Position numbers and translations under genes: made by a program
The notes under the pieces: generated by a model
What the model was told of the DNA's origin: nothing
Database searches by the model: none
Seen by the model: the letters and a program-made list of their open reading frames with translations, nothing else
Source: Wolfiporia cocos
Taxonomy: Eukaryota > Basidiomycota > Agaricomycetes > Polyporales > Phaeolaceae
Reading direction: 5' to 3'
DNA length: 64,000 nucleotides
Assembly: GCA_029448655.1 (NCBI GenBank)
Contig: JACCLO010000003.1
Location: 1,054,001 to 1,118,000 of the forward strand
Part shown: in pieces, positions 25,355 through 41,021 of the stretch
Numbering within the stretch: the first letter of the stretch is position 1
How the letters are laid out: each line of letters opens with the position of its first letter

Positions 25355-26258
25355 GATACGCGATGGTCGAAGCGTTGAAATGTAAGCTCAGACAGAGATC
25401 TGCCATTGTATTCAAGTCTCCACAGGGGGGTGTGTTGTTGAAATCGCCCGTCGGGGCCTAAGTTCCAAGTCCGAATACGAGTGATAAGGGGTTACAAACC
25501 GCTGGTGAGCCCCATCGCTCCGACCAGCCTATATACTAATGGGCCTAGCGACCCGCTAGCTTGCCCATCGCCGCGCCATCCTGCGCCCTGGCAACGCCGC
25601 AGACTCCAAAATGCAACACGTGTATCAACCAATAACGTAATATACGAGCTGTATCAACCGGCTTGAACCTGAAGAAACTATTGACAGTGTGCTTGTCGTG
25701 GCGCTGGCTGCTGGCGCACGACTTGATCGATCGACTCGACCGTGGTACATTTGTGTGTCGCCGACTAAAGGGCCATTTATGGCGCATCGCTCATCTCAAT
25801 TACGATGTTCCTGACGACAAAAGGTCGGGCAACTAAAGTGTCAAGCTAAAGTGCCACTGGCCTCGGCGCTGCGCTCAACGTCAACGTTCTCGGCCTTCGC
25901 CTGCTCTTCGGTGTGTTTGGGCATCTGTCACGTGTTGGGTTGGTTATTTGGATTGGTTAGTTGACCTGGTAATGACAGATCAGTGTTCTCTGGATCGCAG
26001 TATCTGCAATGCAGCCCAGGCATCGTGGCAGATTCAAACGTAATCTGCGTCGCACGGACTCAGAAGCTCCTCTTTGGCGTCATCCGACGAAAAGAATCGA
26101 GCCAAGGGTACGGATTTTCGGGACATTCCGTTCTGCCTCTGCTAAGGTGATGTTCTTGGATGGTCATACACACCACCAGATGTATCATCGGGCGTGCTAA
26201 CCCTGTATCGTGCCACAGTAGCAGTAGCTAACATGCTAACATATGAGATGGCGCAATA
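25355..26258. other. Intergenic region
   Basis: No gene recognised between the amidohydrolase relic and monooxygenase copy B. The last 70 bases begin to match the upstream region of copy A. Confidence 0.5.
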
Positions 26259-26272
26259 CCTCAGGGGTTTGT

Positions 26273-26280
26273 GCATATAA
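26273..26280 (+). promoter_or_regulatory. TATA-like box of monooxygenase B
   Basis: GCATATAA follows the conserved CCTCAGGGGTTTGTG phrase and lies about 50 bases before the ATG at 26328. It replaces the TATATATA of copy A. Confidence 0.4.
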
Positions 26281-26327
26281 GCTGTGATGTATCTGAAGTG
26301 CTACTGACAGCAAGACTCGCCATCCCC

Positions 26328-28744
<2,417 letters not shown>

Positions 28745-29565
28745 GACAGCGTACTATAGATACGATTGTACAAGTGTCGATGGTTGAGGCTACATGTGAA
28801 TTAGTGTAAACTTATGATCGACATGAATGTCGCATCACGCAGATCTTAAGCTTGGGTCGATGCGATAGATATACTCAGTGCTAGGGCACCAACTGTACTG
28901 TATTATGGTGTTTGCGATATGGATATGAGAGTCAGCTGCTCGATCAACTGTCCCTTCCAGCATGGGTGGCGCGTCCACCACAAGCCATCAGTATCGCGAG
29001 CCTCTTTGATGTTCCCAGTCAATACTGCCTCTGCGGAATGAGCAGCCTACACTACATGGCCACCAAAAGAGAAGAATTCGTGTCAGTTTCTAATATGCCT
29101 GCCATCCAGGAGGTCGGTTCGAACACATTATCGGCAAAATCGTGGTCTTAGTCATGGGGTAGCGATCTGACACGGATGCTAGGCCCTATCTTCCTATATA
29201 CCCTCTGGATGTCGACCATATCGAAGTCTAGCACAAACTGGATGGGAATCCGGAGGCGCTTCCGATAAGAGGGTATCATCTGAAGTATTTATGATCATGA
29301 GCCAATCCATCAGTCTACATAACTTTGATGAGCGTCGTTGTCGCGATATGCACTACCTTTGACGCGCCACATCAAGTTTGTGTATTGCGATGCGTGGATT
29401 TCCTTTCATTCCCAATGTCAGATAGCAGCGCTATATACAATGTATGTACAAGTCTCTAGGATAAATCGTTGGGTCCCAACTCTAGATCTATTTTAATGAG
29501 ACGTCTGTCGATAGGAATCTAGTAGTCAGATATGTTGGCCATGATTCACGATCTGAGGGCGACAT
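28745..29565. other. Intergenic region between convergent genes
   Basis: The first 60 bases resemble the region after copy A, including CTATAGATAC and ATTGTACAAGT. It also holds the second copy of the dispersed repeat. No gene seen. Confidence 0.55.
29361..29457 (+). repeat. Dispersed repeat, copy 2
   Basis: Matches 22321-22420 in the same orientation, with a short deletion near the middle of the TATATACAATGTAT segment. Noncoding. Confidence 0.75.
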
Positions 29566-31581
29566 TCAATCTGCCCGCCTTTGCACCTTGGGAACCAGTG
29601 CCCAACATGTCCCCTGCGCCCCGAGCAGAGCAACAACAGTCGGCTCAACCACCCATATTCCACTCTTTGTGCTCATGACGCCCACCACAAGTGGCCAGAG
29701 CGCACTGCCGCTCTGCCCTACCGAACTTATCAGCGCGAACGCATCTGCGTGCATGTTCTGCGGGATGAGCTTGCCGCCAGTGATGATGGCGGCCGTGTAG
29801 AACGTCGATATCGCGAGTCCGACGAAGGCTGTGCAAATGGCGGTGGATGCGAAGAAGGGCAGGAACCAGGCGAGCAACTCGAGTGCGATTGCGCAGAGGA
29901 GGTATAGGAATACAGCGAGACGCTCGCCGATAAGGAGATTGAGTGCGGGGAGAACGATCCGCCCGACTGCGACTCCTGCGCGAGCGGGTGAGCCGCTCGC
30001 TAACCCACATCCGGCTCCAAATCTTACCTAGGTAGAACGACGATGCCACCCAGGAAGCGCCTTCTGGGGAACCGTGTCGGACTGTACGGGTATATGACAC
30101 TATCCAGCCACCGCTGGTGAGCTGCCGTCAGCTACGTGCACACGTGGGTGACCCCATCATGAGTGTACAGCACGAACATTGATTCCTCAGCTCTGGGCCA
30201 TATCTTCAGCTCGCGATATTGTGTTGTCCATTACAAATTGCTTACCCAACGTAGAACACAAGAAACATGGCAAGCGTCCACACAGCTCGGCTCTTGAGCG
30301 TATCACGGAGCGTGGACGCGGAAAGACCATCTGTGGATCCTCGCGGAGAATCGGTAGGCTGCTGCGGTAACGCGTGCAGATCGCGGAAGGCAAGCCACAC
30401 GAAAGCAAACACCGGAATGTTCATCCCAACGTTTGTTAAGTAAAAGAAGTGATACTATATGGTTCAATCCACAGATGAGTAGTTGATAGCGGGCTGAGGA
30501 TGTACAAATCCATACTGGCACGCCGCGGCTTGCAATAGCAGTAGCGACCAGTGGGCTTGCGAAGGAGCCGAATCCGTAGATACCATGCAGGATACCCGTC
30601 CAAAGGAGTGGCTTGTGCAGGATGGCGAAATATGCGTTACAAAGCCCAAGCTGTGGAGTGAGTTATCGTCCAATATGAGCACCGAAAAATCCGTGAGCAG
30701 AAGACGGGGCACCTGTGTGGCGAACGCAGAGCCGACCACGAAGAAGCCAAAGCACATGAGAGGAAAGCTCCTTTGTTGAGAGCTGTTAATGACATTCTAC
30801 ATTGGAGCCAACCCACTCGGTCAGTTTACGCGGCTTGATCGCACGTATGCAACACACCCCCATCAGTTCAACAACGACTGCAATGCTGAGCGCGTGTCCG
30901 AAGCCGACTCTTCGGGCTAAAGGCCCAGCACCGGCCGCGGCGAGGATATAGCCCAAGAATGTGCACACAAATAGAATGGCGACATGAGCGTAATTTATAC
31001 CGTATTGTTTCTCAATGTATGGGATAAGCGCTCCTGTAGATCCACCACTACATGGAGCAAACCAAGGTTAATCGATTCCAGGGACATCGCAAAATGCTAC
31101 GAGTTAAGCGGCTGAGATATACGTACTTCCACCCAGCAAGGAAGAGAGTCAAGAAAGACGCGAACATGCGCAGACGGCGCGATGTCTTGCTCTCTATGAA
31201 CGGTTCAATTGCCGGGACCGCCTGTGCGGGTGGTGGGTACGCATGCTCCACTAGCGAGGCTTGACAGTCAGGAGCATTAGCTGGAGGAAGCTCCTGTTCT
31301 GCGGGATGCGGGGCGTCGACCTCCGGGATCGCTTCAGACTTGTCAACGATGCTGAACGCAGCGACCGTGCGCTCGGTGGCGTCTCGCCTGAATGATGGCC
31401 GCCGAGTGCGCAGAGTCCCATCGGGCTCTACAAGTCCTGTCGCATGCAGACTGCCTGCCTGGAGTTCGATGTCCTGGTTTTCGATGTCCACGCCGCGGCG
31501 ATACACATCCTCGCCATGCTGAAGGTCGCCATTGATGTCGGGGGATACAGACAGATCTGCGAGCTCCAGGGCTCCAGACAT
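29566..31581 (-). CDS. Major facilitator superfamily transporter
   Basis: Multi-exon minus-strand gene. The start MSGALELADLSVSPDING (31581) opens a cytoplasmic N terminus of about 160 residues. After an intron bounded by GTACGTAT and CCATGTAG the chain runs LFLAGWN|GGSTGALIPYIEKQYG, then FVCTFLGYILAAAGAGPLARRVGFGHALSIAVVVELMG. That is the first MFS helices with the D/G-x-x-x-R-R-type loop. Further helices include MCFGFFVVGSAFATQ, LLWTGILHGIYGFGSFASPLVA, VWTLAMFLVFYVG, SYTRTVRHGSPEGASWVASSF, LLCAIALELLAWFLPFF and ALISSVGQSGSALWPLVVGVM; it ends VPKVQRRAD. The pattern resembles fungal MFS proteins related to fucose permease/Bsc6. Substrate not determinable. Confidence 0.87.
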
Positions 31582-32464
31582 CGCGCGTACGAGAGGATCG
31601 TCGCTGTGACTCGTCACCCGGCGGGTGGAGGAATGTTAGCGACGTTTACTGTAAATCTGTTCTCGTAGCCATAACTTGTATTTGCACGCGCTGGCGGTCC
31701 ACTCGCCTGCGGTCCAGTCGCCTGCGGTCGAGAACCTAGAGCAGACGTCACCAGACGGGCCTTAGACACGACCGCTGACTAGGTCTTGTGTCATCGGGCG
31801 GAATGCGGACAGGCCCGCCATTCTCGGCGCGATACAGGAAAGGAAGGCATAGTTGAATGGCATCGCTGAGTGTCGCATTGTTATAATGAACACGCCCAAT
31901 TTGTGCAGTGTTGCATCAGCTAGTGGAGATAATCAAATCGTTGCAACTGGTCGCTCCGTGCCGATGCACCCGGGAATCGGCTGCTGATATGTTATACAGA
32001 CTCCATATCCTTCTTGCAACGTCGTATCCGAGCTTGTACTGCCTGCCTGCTATTAGTCTGAAGTAGAATTCCAGCGCCGGGTTCCCCTCTGTGTAGGCCT
32101 TTAAATTCGGGAGTATTATCAGCGCCTGCGTTCAGAGGTAGACACCAAAACCAGCGCAGCTTCGGATCATATATTGAACGTGCACAGGCAGTCCACAACG
32201 CATGAGGTAAGTAGTTGTAGCGACGTCCCTACTAACCGCCCGCGAAGGATAAGCCTCCGGGAGTTACGTAATACAATTGCCCGCGCTGCGCGCTTCTTCG
32301 GGTAGTGGCATGGCGCAATGACTAGTACACTAACTATCTTACACTTTCACGCTGAGCTGCGCCTTGTAGCCGTTACTCTTCTTCTTCATCGACTCTGGAG
32401 GCCATTGAAGGACATTGGCTGCTCGAATAATACCACTTTTTGTTGTGCTCGAGCCTAGGGGTTG
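31582..32464. other. Divergent intergenic region
   Basis: Promoter space for the MFS transporter (minus) and the deubiquitinase (plus). A short tandem of CGCCTGCGGTC occurs near 31.70-31.73 kb. No gene recognised. Confidence 0.5.
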
Positions 32465-35400
32465 ATGCCCGGTGTAACTGTCCATCCCGGGTCGCCCGCA
32501 TCACTGAATGGCGGGTCGGTCGCAGAAATTAAGGCTCTCGCAAAGGAGCAAGCCCAGAGGATTCGTGGAGCATCAGCTATTTCTTTGCTCAAGTCCTCTC
32601 GCTCCCAAATACAGCTCGCGCATGGATGCGAGTCCAGCGGGGACCTCAAGGGCGCGCTCAGCGCCCTGACCAAGGCTGCCTCGCTCGCGCAGATGGTCAT
32701 GGACACGGCAGAGTTTAAGCAGGAGATGCAGCGCGGGAAGATGGGTGTGCTTGTGAAGGAATTTATGGACTTTCAGCAGGTATGCATGCCTCTTGAATCA
32801 CGCTTCATGGATCCTCACGCGCGCAGCACGAGGGCAGCGACCTTGCGGCAAAGACGCAAGCCCTCGAGATGAGGCTTGCTGAAGCTGAGAAAGCTGAAGA
32901 AGTGTCTGCGTCCGACCAACCTGTCAGCAGTATCGCAGAGCGCATGCGCGCACTCCAGAACGCGGGCCTTGCTGTGTCGCCCGCCGCGCCATCGCCGAAG
33001 CGGCGCGACGCAGCCCGCCTCTCTATGCCCCCGCTGCCATCCCCGCACGCACTCGTGCCCGCCTCAAGTTTTGGTCCGCCCTCTCCCACTTCCTCTACAT
33101 CGTCCTCACCGCGCCTGTCCCTCCCTAGTGCTGCGGACTTTGCACAGGCGTTCCCGTCGATTGACGAGCTGGAAGAGGTAGATGGGCATGAGCAAGAGCT
33201 GCGCCTGCCATCTGTACCAACTGCCGTACCGGCGCAGCCCAAGCCATTCCCTGTGCTCCCGATGGACCTTGGTCCACGTCCATCGAGTACGCCGATCCCG
33301 CCAACAATCGACACGTTCGCGAGCCGACCCGCGTCCCCCGCGCTGAACCGTTCGCCAATGATACAGAGCGTCCCGCGAAAGCCGTCTGCACTGTCTCTCA
33401 AGTCAGCGGCAGCTGCGTCACCATCGCGATCGCCAGCTACCCCGCCATCAGCAGAGCTAGACAAGCCGGCGGATTTGCCTGTGTTAACATCTCTATTCCC
33501 GAAGGTGCTGTATGAGTACAACTGTAGGAGCGACATCAAGGTGCTCCTGCTGGATGTACGGTCGCGCGCGGAATTTGAAAGGGAACACATCAAAGCGAAT
33601 GCCGTCGTATGCATAGAGCCATTCGTCTTGCTGCGTAACGAGTGCGTATGAGATTTTATGGTAAGTCATTTGATGTGCTGAAGTTTCAATACAGAGTGAC
33701 TGCAGAATCCATCGAAAATGCACTGGTAGTCTCGCCGACCATTGAGCAGAGCCTATTCAGCAACCGCGATAAATTTGATCTTGTCGCAGTGTACGACGAT
33801 GCATCAGAATCATTTGGAGACGCGAACACGCCACTGTCAATCCTCTCGCGGGCGATATACGAGGTTGTGTTTCGCAAGAACCTGAAGCGGCCTCCAGTGC
33901 TGCTTGTCGGCGGCTTGCAAGCGTGGAAGAGGGAGTTTGGGGAGGCGGAGGTGGCAAGAGGTGCAGGCAGTGCCACCGCCACGGCCAGTGTAAGTGTGAA
34001 CGGCTCAGGGGAGGCGAGCAGTGCAGCAGGTTTGGTGAACGGCATGGCTTCGCTCAGTTTGAACGGAACAACGTCATCTTTCACTTCCCAATCAGATTTC
34101 AATCTGAAGAGCCCGACAATTGGTCATACTCGCTCACCAGCGGAATCATCAACTGTGTCATCCTCACCTGTCTCTACTGCGGATGGGCGGTATCGAGCCG
34201 GCACGATTTCCTCTGCCGAGCTCAGTCAACGTAAGCCCTGGATACCTACACAAACCAATGGGCATTATTCCCCAGAGTCACCGCCTGTGTCGTTCCGGTT
34301 CGTATCTGATGATTTGGCTGGCAGTACTGATGCTGATGATCTTGAAAGGTCCAGTGCAGATTTACCCCTCTCTCCAACCCTGGATGCATCCAAGCGCATT
34401 CCTCGCAGAGCACCGATGGCAAGGACGGCGTCTTCCTCAATATCATACCCATACAACCACAGTCCAGTGCCCATGATATCAGAAAACGTATGATTGATCC
34501 GAAGGCATGTGTCCCGCGCTGGAACTGACCACCGTTGTTCCCTAGACTGTAACTCAACATGGGCCTTTCCCCCTCACGAATGGAACACCTATTCAATACC
34601 CCAGCGTCTCGCGCAATATATCCCCACAGATATCCGGCTCGATCTTCTCTCCATCCCCCGCTTTGAACGGCATCGTGCCCTTGCCCCCGCAAGCGTCTAT
34701 TAATCCATCCCCTCTCGCGCGACGCCGCAGCGACTTTGTCGATCAATCGCAAGAAGCACTGTCGAACTTTGCTGCGCGCCCGTCGATTGACTACCCTGAC
34801 CTCTCCTCACAGCAGATGATTCGCCCTCCGCCCGTCGCGGCGTCCTCGAGCCTGGAGCGCCAGGACAACCGCCCGCGACTGATGCAGAACCAGTCGTACG
34901 CGCTCACGCCGCCGAAGCGGCCGATAATCCAATCGGATTACCCAGTGACGTACTGGGCTGATATTCAGATTGGAACGGCGGGCCTGAAGAATCTGGGGAA
35001 CACGTGCTACATGAACTCCACGATACAGTGCTTGAGCGCGACGGTGCCGTTTGCCAGGTTCTTTACTGGTATGTGCGGATATTAAGAGCATGAGGCAATG
35101 AAGCCATGATTGATTGATATGATATTGACGGAAATCATTGTTTGTTAGATGGCCGATGGAAGAGCGCAGTCAATATGATGAACCCGATGGGAACAAAGGG
35201 AAATCTTGCACAAGCATTTGCTTATATTTTGCGAGATATGTGGCAAGGTGAACTGCAATGTCTATCTCCTGTCACATTTCGAGTATGTATCGCGCTTTGT
35301 ATCGGTTTTGCCTGTGGATTGATTGCCGCTTAGCGATCACTCTGTCAATACGCCCCTCAGTTCTCAGGGACGGAACAGCACGACTCGCAAGAGTTCTTGA

Positions 35401-36398
35401 ACTTCCTTCTGGACGGCCTGCATGAAGACCTGAACCGCGTATTGGATAGACCACAAGTCGAGTCGACGCCGGAACGGGAGGCCGAGCTCGAGCGGCTACC
35501 AACACAAATTGCCAGCGAACAGGAATGGCAAATCTGGCGCATGCGAAACGATAGCCTAGTAGTGGACTTATTTCAGGGTCAATTCCGGAATCGTCTGGAG
35601 TGTTTGACGTGCCATAAGGTATGTCTGTTCTCCACGACGGATTGGCTCGATCTCAAACCGCGAACAGACATCGACCACATACAACACGTTTATGTATCTC
35701 ACACTTCCGATCCCTTCAAGTCGAGGTCTCTCCAAGGTCTCACTATATCATTGCCTCGACGCGTTCGTCAAGGAGGAAGTAATGGAAAAGTCAGATGCAT
35801 GGTATTTTTCTTCCTAAACCGAGTTTCTTCGGATCTCTCATGCACATATCAGGAACTGCCCATATTGTAAGACGCTCCGCAAGGCCACCAAGAACCTGTC
35901 GCTCTCTCGGCTTCCTCCGGTGCTTATGATCCACCTTAAGCGGTTCTCTTCGAAGGGCCACTTCACCGATAAGATCGAGTCGTTCGTGGACTACCCTCTG
36001 AAGGGCCTGGAACTCACTAACTACATGCCGCCGCCATTACCGCCCGGTGTCAGCGGTGGACAACAGATGCCGCGGGATGACCCACGAGCGCAAATCCCAC
36101 CCTACCGATATGATCTTTATGGTGTAACCAATCACTTTGGTACTCTGAGTAGTGGACATTGTGAGTATCGATCATGACTCGACATGCTGCATCTAATCTA
36201 TCGGTATCAATTAGACACTGCATTTATTGCCTCCCGGGGTGGTTGGCTTTACTGCGACGATAGTCGTATTTCGAAAGCCGACCCGAAAGATGTAGTGGTG
36301 TGTTTCTCACAATCTGTCACTGGAATATGACACTAAAACGATAGATTAAACAGGGCAAGCCTGCATATATGTTGTTCTACAGGAGGACGAAAGCATAA
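32465..36398 (+). CDS. Ubiquitin carboxyl-terminal hydrolase, Doa4/USP8 type
   Basis: About nine exons, roughly 1,000 residues, beginning MPGVTVHPGSPAS. The N terminus is a helical MIT/USP8-dimer-like segment (IKALAKEQAQRIRGAS ... KGALSALTKAASLAQMVMD). A rhodanese-like domain follows (YNCRSDIKVLLLDVRSRAEFEREHI ... FDLVAVYDDAS ... PPVLLVGGLQAWKREF). It seems noncatalytic because no Cys sits at the expected loop. A long Ser/Pro linker then leads to the USP domain: Cys box AGLKNLGNTCYMNSTIQCL near 35.0 kb, QHDSQEFLNFLLDGLHEDLN, zinc-binding CLTCHK and CPYC, LPPVLMIHLKRFS, and the His box GTLSSGHYTAFIASRGG. It ends YMLFYRRTKA. Doa4/USP8 enzymes remove ubiquitin from endosomal cargo before vacuolar sorting. 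It converges with the Snt2-like gene, only about 130 bases between stops. Confidence 0.93.
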
Positions 36399-36531
36399 AG
36401 TACAACATATTTACTGTTCGCATCTGCCTGTTGAGTTATTGGTTCTGCTGTCAATTGTATCTCATCGCTGCATTGAATAATCTCGGTTACAGTAGTGCAT
36501 GTAATCGTAGTCATCGTCGGATCTCATGTCA

Positions 36532-39500
36532 CTAGGACAATGTTCCATTTACAACCACTTGCGGTCCTCTTGTCTCCACGTAGCATGTATGGCATACCCA
36601 GCTTCTCACCTCGGCCGCGGCAGAAGCGCCATTACTTTGTCCTGCAGGGTGGAAGAATGGCGAGAACTCCGTGTGACAGCGATAGCACCGAGGCTCCGTG
36701 GCGGGTGTACTGTCCCCATCGACAGACATAGCATCCGCATTTACATTAAGGATGTTGTCCAGTCTACGTGCCTTCCTGAGCAGGCCATGTGTTTGAGAGG
36801 TCGCGACCTGCTTGTAATTCTTACAGTAGAACTGCAGAGCAGTCTGGCAACCTCAATTAGCTACCCAGAGATGTTAGCCGGTCGATCTGAAGTATACCTC
36901 TCCCAGCTCGTTTGTGTCGCAGATATCGTACAGTTCCCGTCGGTGGCCGATATGGCCTTTGCAGATCACCGCAGGCACCATGCACCCAGTGCTATCTTTG
37001 AACTCGACCATAGTGGTCGATTCTCTACGACTGTGCTTCACCTGGGAGGAATTCAGAACGAAGAACGTGGCTAGGATCTTGGTGAACTCGCCAACTGCAC
37101 CTCAAAGCCAAACTTATGGCCGTGCTTCCAGGCACACGAGACGTGGTACTCCGCGGGACACTCGCAGCATCGTATCACCGCGCCCCCGGACTGGTTGCAG
37201 ATGTTGCAATTCTGATACCCCGTGGTTAGCGCGCTGGTGCGTACATTGGTCGGACGACGTACATTCGTCCATCGCCACTGCGGGATCGCGCTGATTCCCT
37301 CGACAAGACGCAATCGTGTCGCATCCGAGTATACGACCTCCGGTATGAACACAGAGCAGAGTACGTGGACCCAGGCTTGGCTCTCGGTGGGTTTGCACGC
37401 CCTCAAGTAGTTATCCGGCGGCGGATAAGGCGCGTTCTTATTCTGAGGATCGCGCTTGGGCCTCGGACATAGCAGGCAGTCGGAGTTCTAGCGAGTCCAA
37501 ATTAGCGAAGCAGGGGCAAATTGCGTGAGAAGACCCACTAGCGAGGCTTCCAACGTCTTCTCGTTCGCGCACAATTCGCAGACCCACGATTCGACCGTCG
37601 CTGGATCCGGCACGACGCCACATGACCCTGTGAAGTGAAGCACGAGGCGCACGTTAGAAAACGGGAGGCCTCCATTCACGCGGGATGACATACCGGCATG
37701 CACGCGGAACTGGCATTGCTTGCACCGCAGCACCTTGCCCATCGGCCCATTCTTCAGACAAGCGAGGCAACGCAGCTGCGGAGCGGCGGGCGCAGGCCCA
37801 TTTACAGGTGGCGATGTAGACTGTACCGAGGGCGTGGTCTACACCGCGGCTCGATGAACAATCAGATAGGGAAGAGTGCGTGCTTACCTTGACACGTTTC
37901 GCTGCGTTGCCATTGAGAGGTGTCCCCTCGCGCTTCTCTCCCTTCGGTTTGGCCATTATCTCCTCTCGGACAGGTCGGACGTTGAGATCGGCGTATTTGC
38001 GCCAGCTTAACCCGCAGTTGTCACAGAGAACATTCGTGGGTAGGCCCTTAGGGGCCTTCCACCAGACCTCGGATTCACGCGTGCGACAGCAACCACAGTT
38101 GTTGTTTCCTCTTGTGAGCGTGACAATAATCGATGCGTTGTCTTCGGGAGATGCGGCACGCGATGTCGACGCAACTGTCTCGACCGTGCCGTTCAACCGT
38201 GCGGCCTTGATTCTGGCGTTCTCTTCTCCCAGCTTAGAGCTGTTTGGGGCCTGCTATCAAGTCATGTACAACATCACGAGGGAAAGTCACTGACGCCTTC
38301 CAAAGTCCATAAAATCGAACAACTTCTGGCATGGATCGCGTCCCAACCTCGTCCCGGACTGGGCGTAACTCAGCCCCATGTCTGGCGATGGCGTCCTCAA
38401 AGGCGGCAAATTCCTGAACGCTCCACTCTCTGTCGGTGTATCTAGTCTCGGACTTCTTCCACTGTGGTATCGGAGTTTACGCGGGATTTGATAACGGCAG
38501 GCAACAGGGCTGACCTTTTCGAGGCGCAAAGGGTTCTTCATGGACACAGCGCCGAAGTCCTTCTTCGCACGCCATGCATCCGTGTAACGCCGAGTGGCCT
38601 CGGTCAACCAGTCTGTGCTGCATTTGAGAGCAGCATTCTTCGAAAGCGTGCCTCTGTATGTTTCAACTGCGATCTCATGGATTCAGCTTCCGAATACAGG
38701 GCGTCTATCCTTCACTCACGTGATGCGACTAGCCGCGAGTCTTGGGTAAGCCGAACTGGTTTGATGGGAGAGAAGTTCCCACGCACCTTCATCTGGGGTC
38801 ATGTCGCACACGAGACTGAGCACTTCAATGGTCGAGTCGCCGCCCCGCTCCTCCCGCTCCCGATCTACATATTGTGAGTACGGGGTGTATGAATAGCTGA
38901 GAGACAGACCTGCTACCACCGGAGTCCCGGTTGGCGCAGGTGGAACAGCAGCCTGGTATTTCGATCCAACGCGTGTCGCGGATCGTGGGAATATCAGGTC
39001 GTCTGGGTCTATTAGACGAGATTAAACCGGGCGTGATGGCTTGTTTTAGAGCACTGACCAAGCGTGTCTTCCGCGACGGTGTATTGCCTGGCCGTGTCTG
39101 TCAGCAGTCCCCTGCCATCATGCATCACATCACCTACCCGAAGTATCGAAACGGCCACATCTTGAAGTGCTTGATCTCCATGTTCTCCTCCTTCTCGGCC
39201 AGCGTGCGGTCCTTCCGGGGGCGCCCTCGGCCCCTGGCGGCCGGTGCATTGCTCTTCGGGGGCTTGGGCGCCATGGGTGTCAATTGGCGGACCTCGTGGC
39301 TATCAACTTCCTCCTCGTGCTTTCGAGAACACGGTGCGCAAGTCCAGCCGTACCCGCGACTGGGCTTGGCGAGAAGAGGTGGATTGACACACCCCATATG
39401 GAAGAACTTCTTGCACCTGTCGCATTGCACCGTCTCGAGTCTGTAGTGGCCTGAGCCAGATCACGGGTCTCAGCGCGGCGATGTGACGTACGGTGGGCAC

Positions 39501-40188
39501 CACTGGGTGCAGGTATCGCAGTGTCTGAGGGTATCAGTGAGGTCCGGAACTACTTCCTTCTCGGCCACAACATATTCGTAGCGCTGGATCAAGACATCTC
39601 TGATATGGGCCGGTACTGTCCGGGTATTGATCAGAAGCGTGATTTCGAGGCACGACAACCGACCTACTATTCCGAACAGTAGACGAAGGGATCACCTCGA
39701 ATTCTTTGCGAATCCAAGGGTCAAAGAGTCGCGTGAAATAAAATCTGTCAGGGCGCTTTTTCCAACTGGCCAGGTCGGAAATTTTGTCCCTGTGCAGAAC
39801 ATAGCATTTCGAGCGGACTTGGCTGATTTCGCAGACTTCTGAATATATGGCCGCGAGCAGGAGGCGGCAATCCGCTGTCGGCCGATCGCTCACGTCCATT
39901 GGGCGATAGTACCAGGCTAAACGAACTCGAGTAATTGGTTCACTACGTTTCTCGTCTTTGTCGAATGTCGGAACACCCAGTGCCGGTAGAAATTCCATGA
40001 TACGGGCCACAGAATAGGGCGTGCCATCGCGCACGGACCAACTAGGGGAACAATAAACGTGATCTATGAAAAAATGAGCTCAATGCGCCCCGTGATGGGT
40101 CACAGCGATCCGTTTTACCGTTGACTTTCACCTGCTCGCCATTCTTGAGAGGGAAGTAGAAAGTAGAGAGGGACGCCGGCGCAGGCAT
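36532..40188 (-). CDS. Snt2-like chromatin protein (BAH, PHD, SANT, GATA-type zinc finger, extended PHD)
   Basis: The start MPAPASLSTFYFPLKNG (ATG at 40188) splices to DHVYCSPSWSVRDGTPY and a BAH domain (VRLAWYYRPMDVSD, CYVLHRDKI). Then come a PHD finger (CDTCTQWC / VQCDRCKKFFHMGCVNPPL / GWTCAPC), an AT-hook-like RGRGRPRKD, an ELM2-like stretch (STIEVLSLVCDMTPDE) and a SANT/Myb domain (WSVQEFAAFEDAIARHG ... VVRFYGLWK). A GATA-type finger follows (CGCCRTRESEVWWKAP ... LCDNCGLSWRKY), then a PHD plus extended PHD (WVHVLCSVFIPEV ... NCNICNQSGGAVIRCCECPAEYHVSCAW). A last Cys pair set (RCYRCHTEFSPFFHP ... WVCHTCY) precedes the stop. Yeast Snt2 acts with Ecm5 and the Rpd3 deacetylase at stress-responsive promoters. 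Confidence 0.9.
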
Positions 40189-40754
40189 GGTGGCTAGCGC
40201 TGGACGTGACAGCTGTAACTCGGGAGGGAGGGAAAAAGCGGCCGTGAAATAAAATAAGGAGGCTCAGGGACTCCACGGATGATGGAGGTCAATTAATCGG
40301 AAGGGAAGGAATTTCGGGCGGGGGAGGGGACCGGTGGTGGTGGGGGAATGAAGGTAAGAGACGTACTTACAGGCTACCAAGAAAGCCGGATCTGTTCTCT
40401 GAACCTACAGATTCAACTCCGACGATCTCAAGTGCTAAACGCGCGGAACCCCTGGAATCATCTTCCTCCCTCGGTGCCCCCTCATATGCCTATCTATCAT
40501 TTCCGCTTTCCCATAAATTCAGGGGGCTGTCCTCCGCCATTTAACAATCCGTGAGGCTAAGCACATTTGTTGCAACGCTGGTGGGCGGGCCACGCACGCC
40601 ACTCAGATCCAGCCCCGGGGCGTGAGCTGGGGGCGATGGCAGACAGACTGGCGGTTACCTAATTTGTCACGCCCACTGCGCGGCTCTGCTCGTGGCCGCA
40701 TCTCCTGCATAATTTTATCTCGCATCCACATTCTAATCACTGAGACGTGTTGGG
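40189..40754. other. Intergenic region
   Basis: Promoter side of the Snt2-like gene, with G-rich stretches at 40.25-40.35 kb. No gene recognised. Confidence 0.5.
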
Positions 40755-41021
40755 ATGTCGCACACAGCCTGCAATAGTAGGATTGTGGACGACGACCCAT
40801 CATCTGCCCAGCAGTCGCTAGACGCGAGCGGCGCGGTGACAACGCAGGGCACAAGAACCGGCAGTAGCCGAATACGATCCGGCAGCTCCACTTCGGCCGG
40901 CGGCTCAGATCTATCTGGGACTACCTCGAGCCCCAGTATCCAGAGTGGTCAATCCGCCGCGACCTGGGATTTCTTCGTCGACAGTGCTCCGAGACATAGC
41001 GCACGCTCACCAACCTCGTAG
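40755..41021 (+). CDS. Possible small Ser/Gly/Thr-rich protein
   Basis: An 88-codon open frame with an ATG start (MSHTACNSRIVDDDPSSAQQ) and strongly biased composition (SSRIRSGSSTSAGGSDLSGT). No domain recognised. It sits alone between the Snt2-like gene and the histidine kinase. It could be a real small gene, an exon, or chance. Confidence 0.25.
   Translation: MSHTACNSRIVDDDPSSAQQSLDASGAVTTQGTRTGSSRIRSGSSTSAGGSDLSGTTSSPSIQSGQSAATWDFFVDSAPRHSARSPTS

Noticed and set aside
38931..39446. 171-codon plus-strand open frame
   Set aside because: Antisense to the PHD finger region of the Snt2-like gene.
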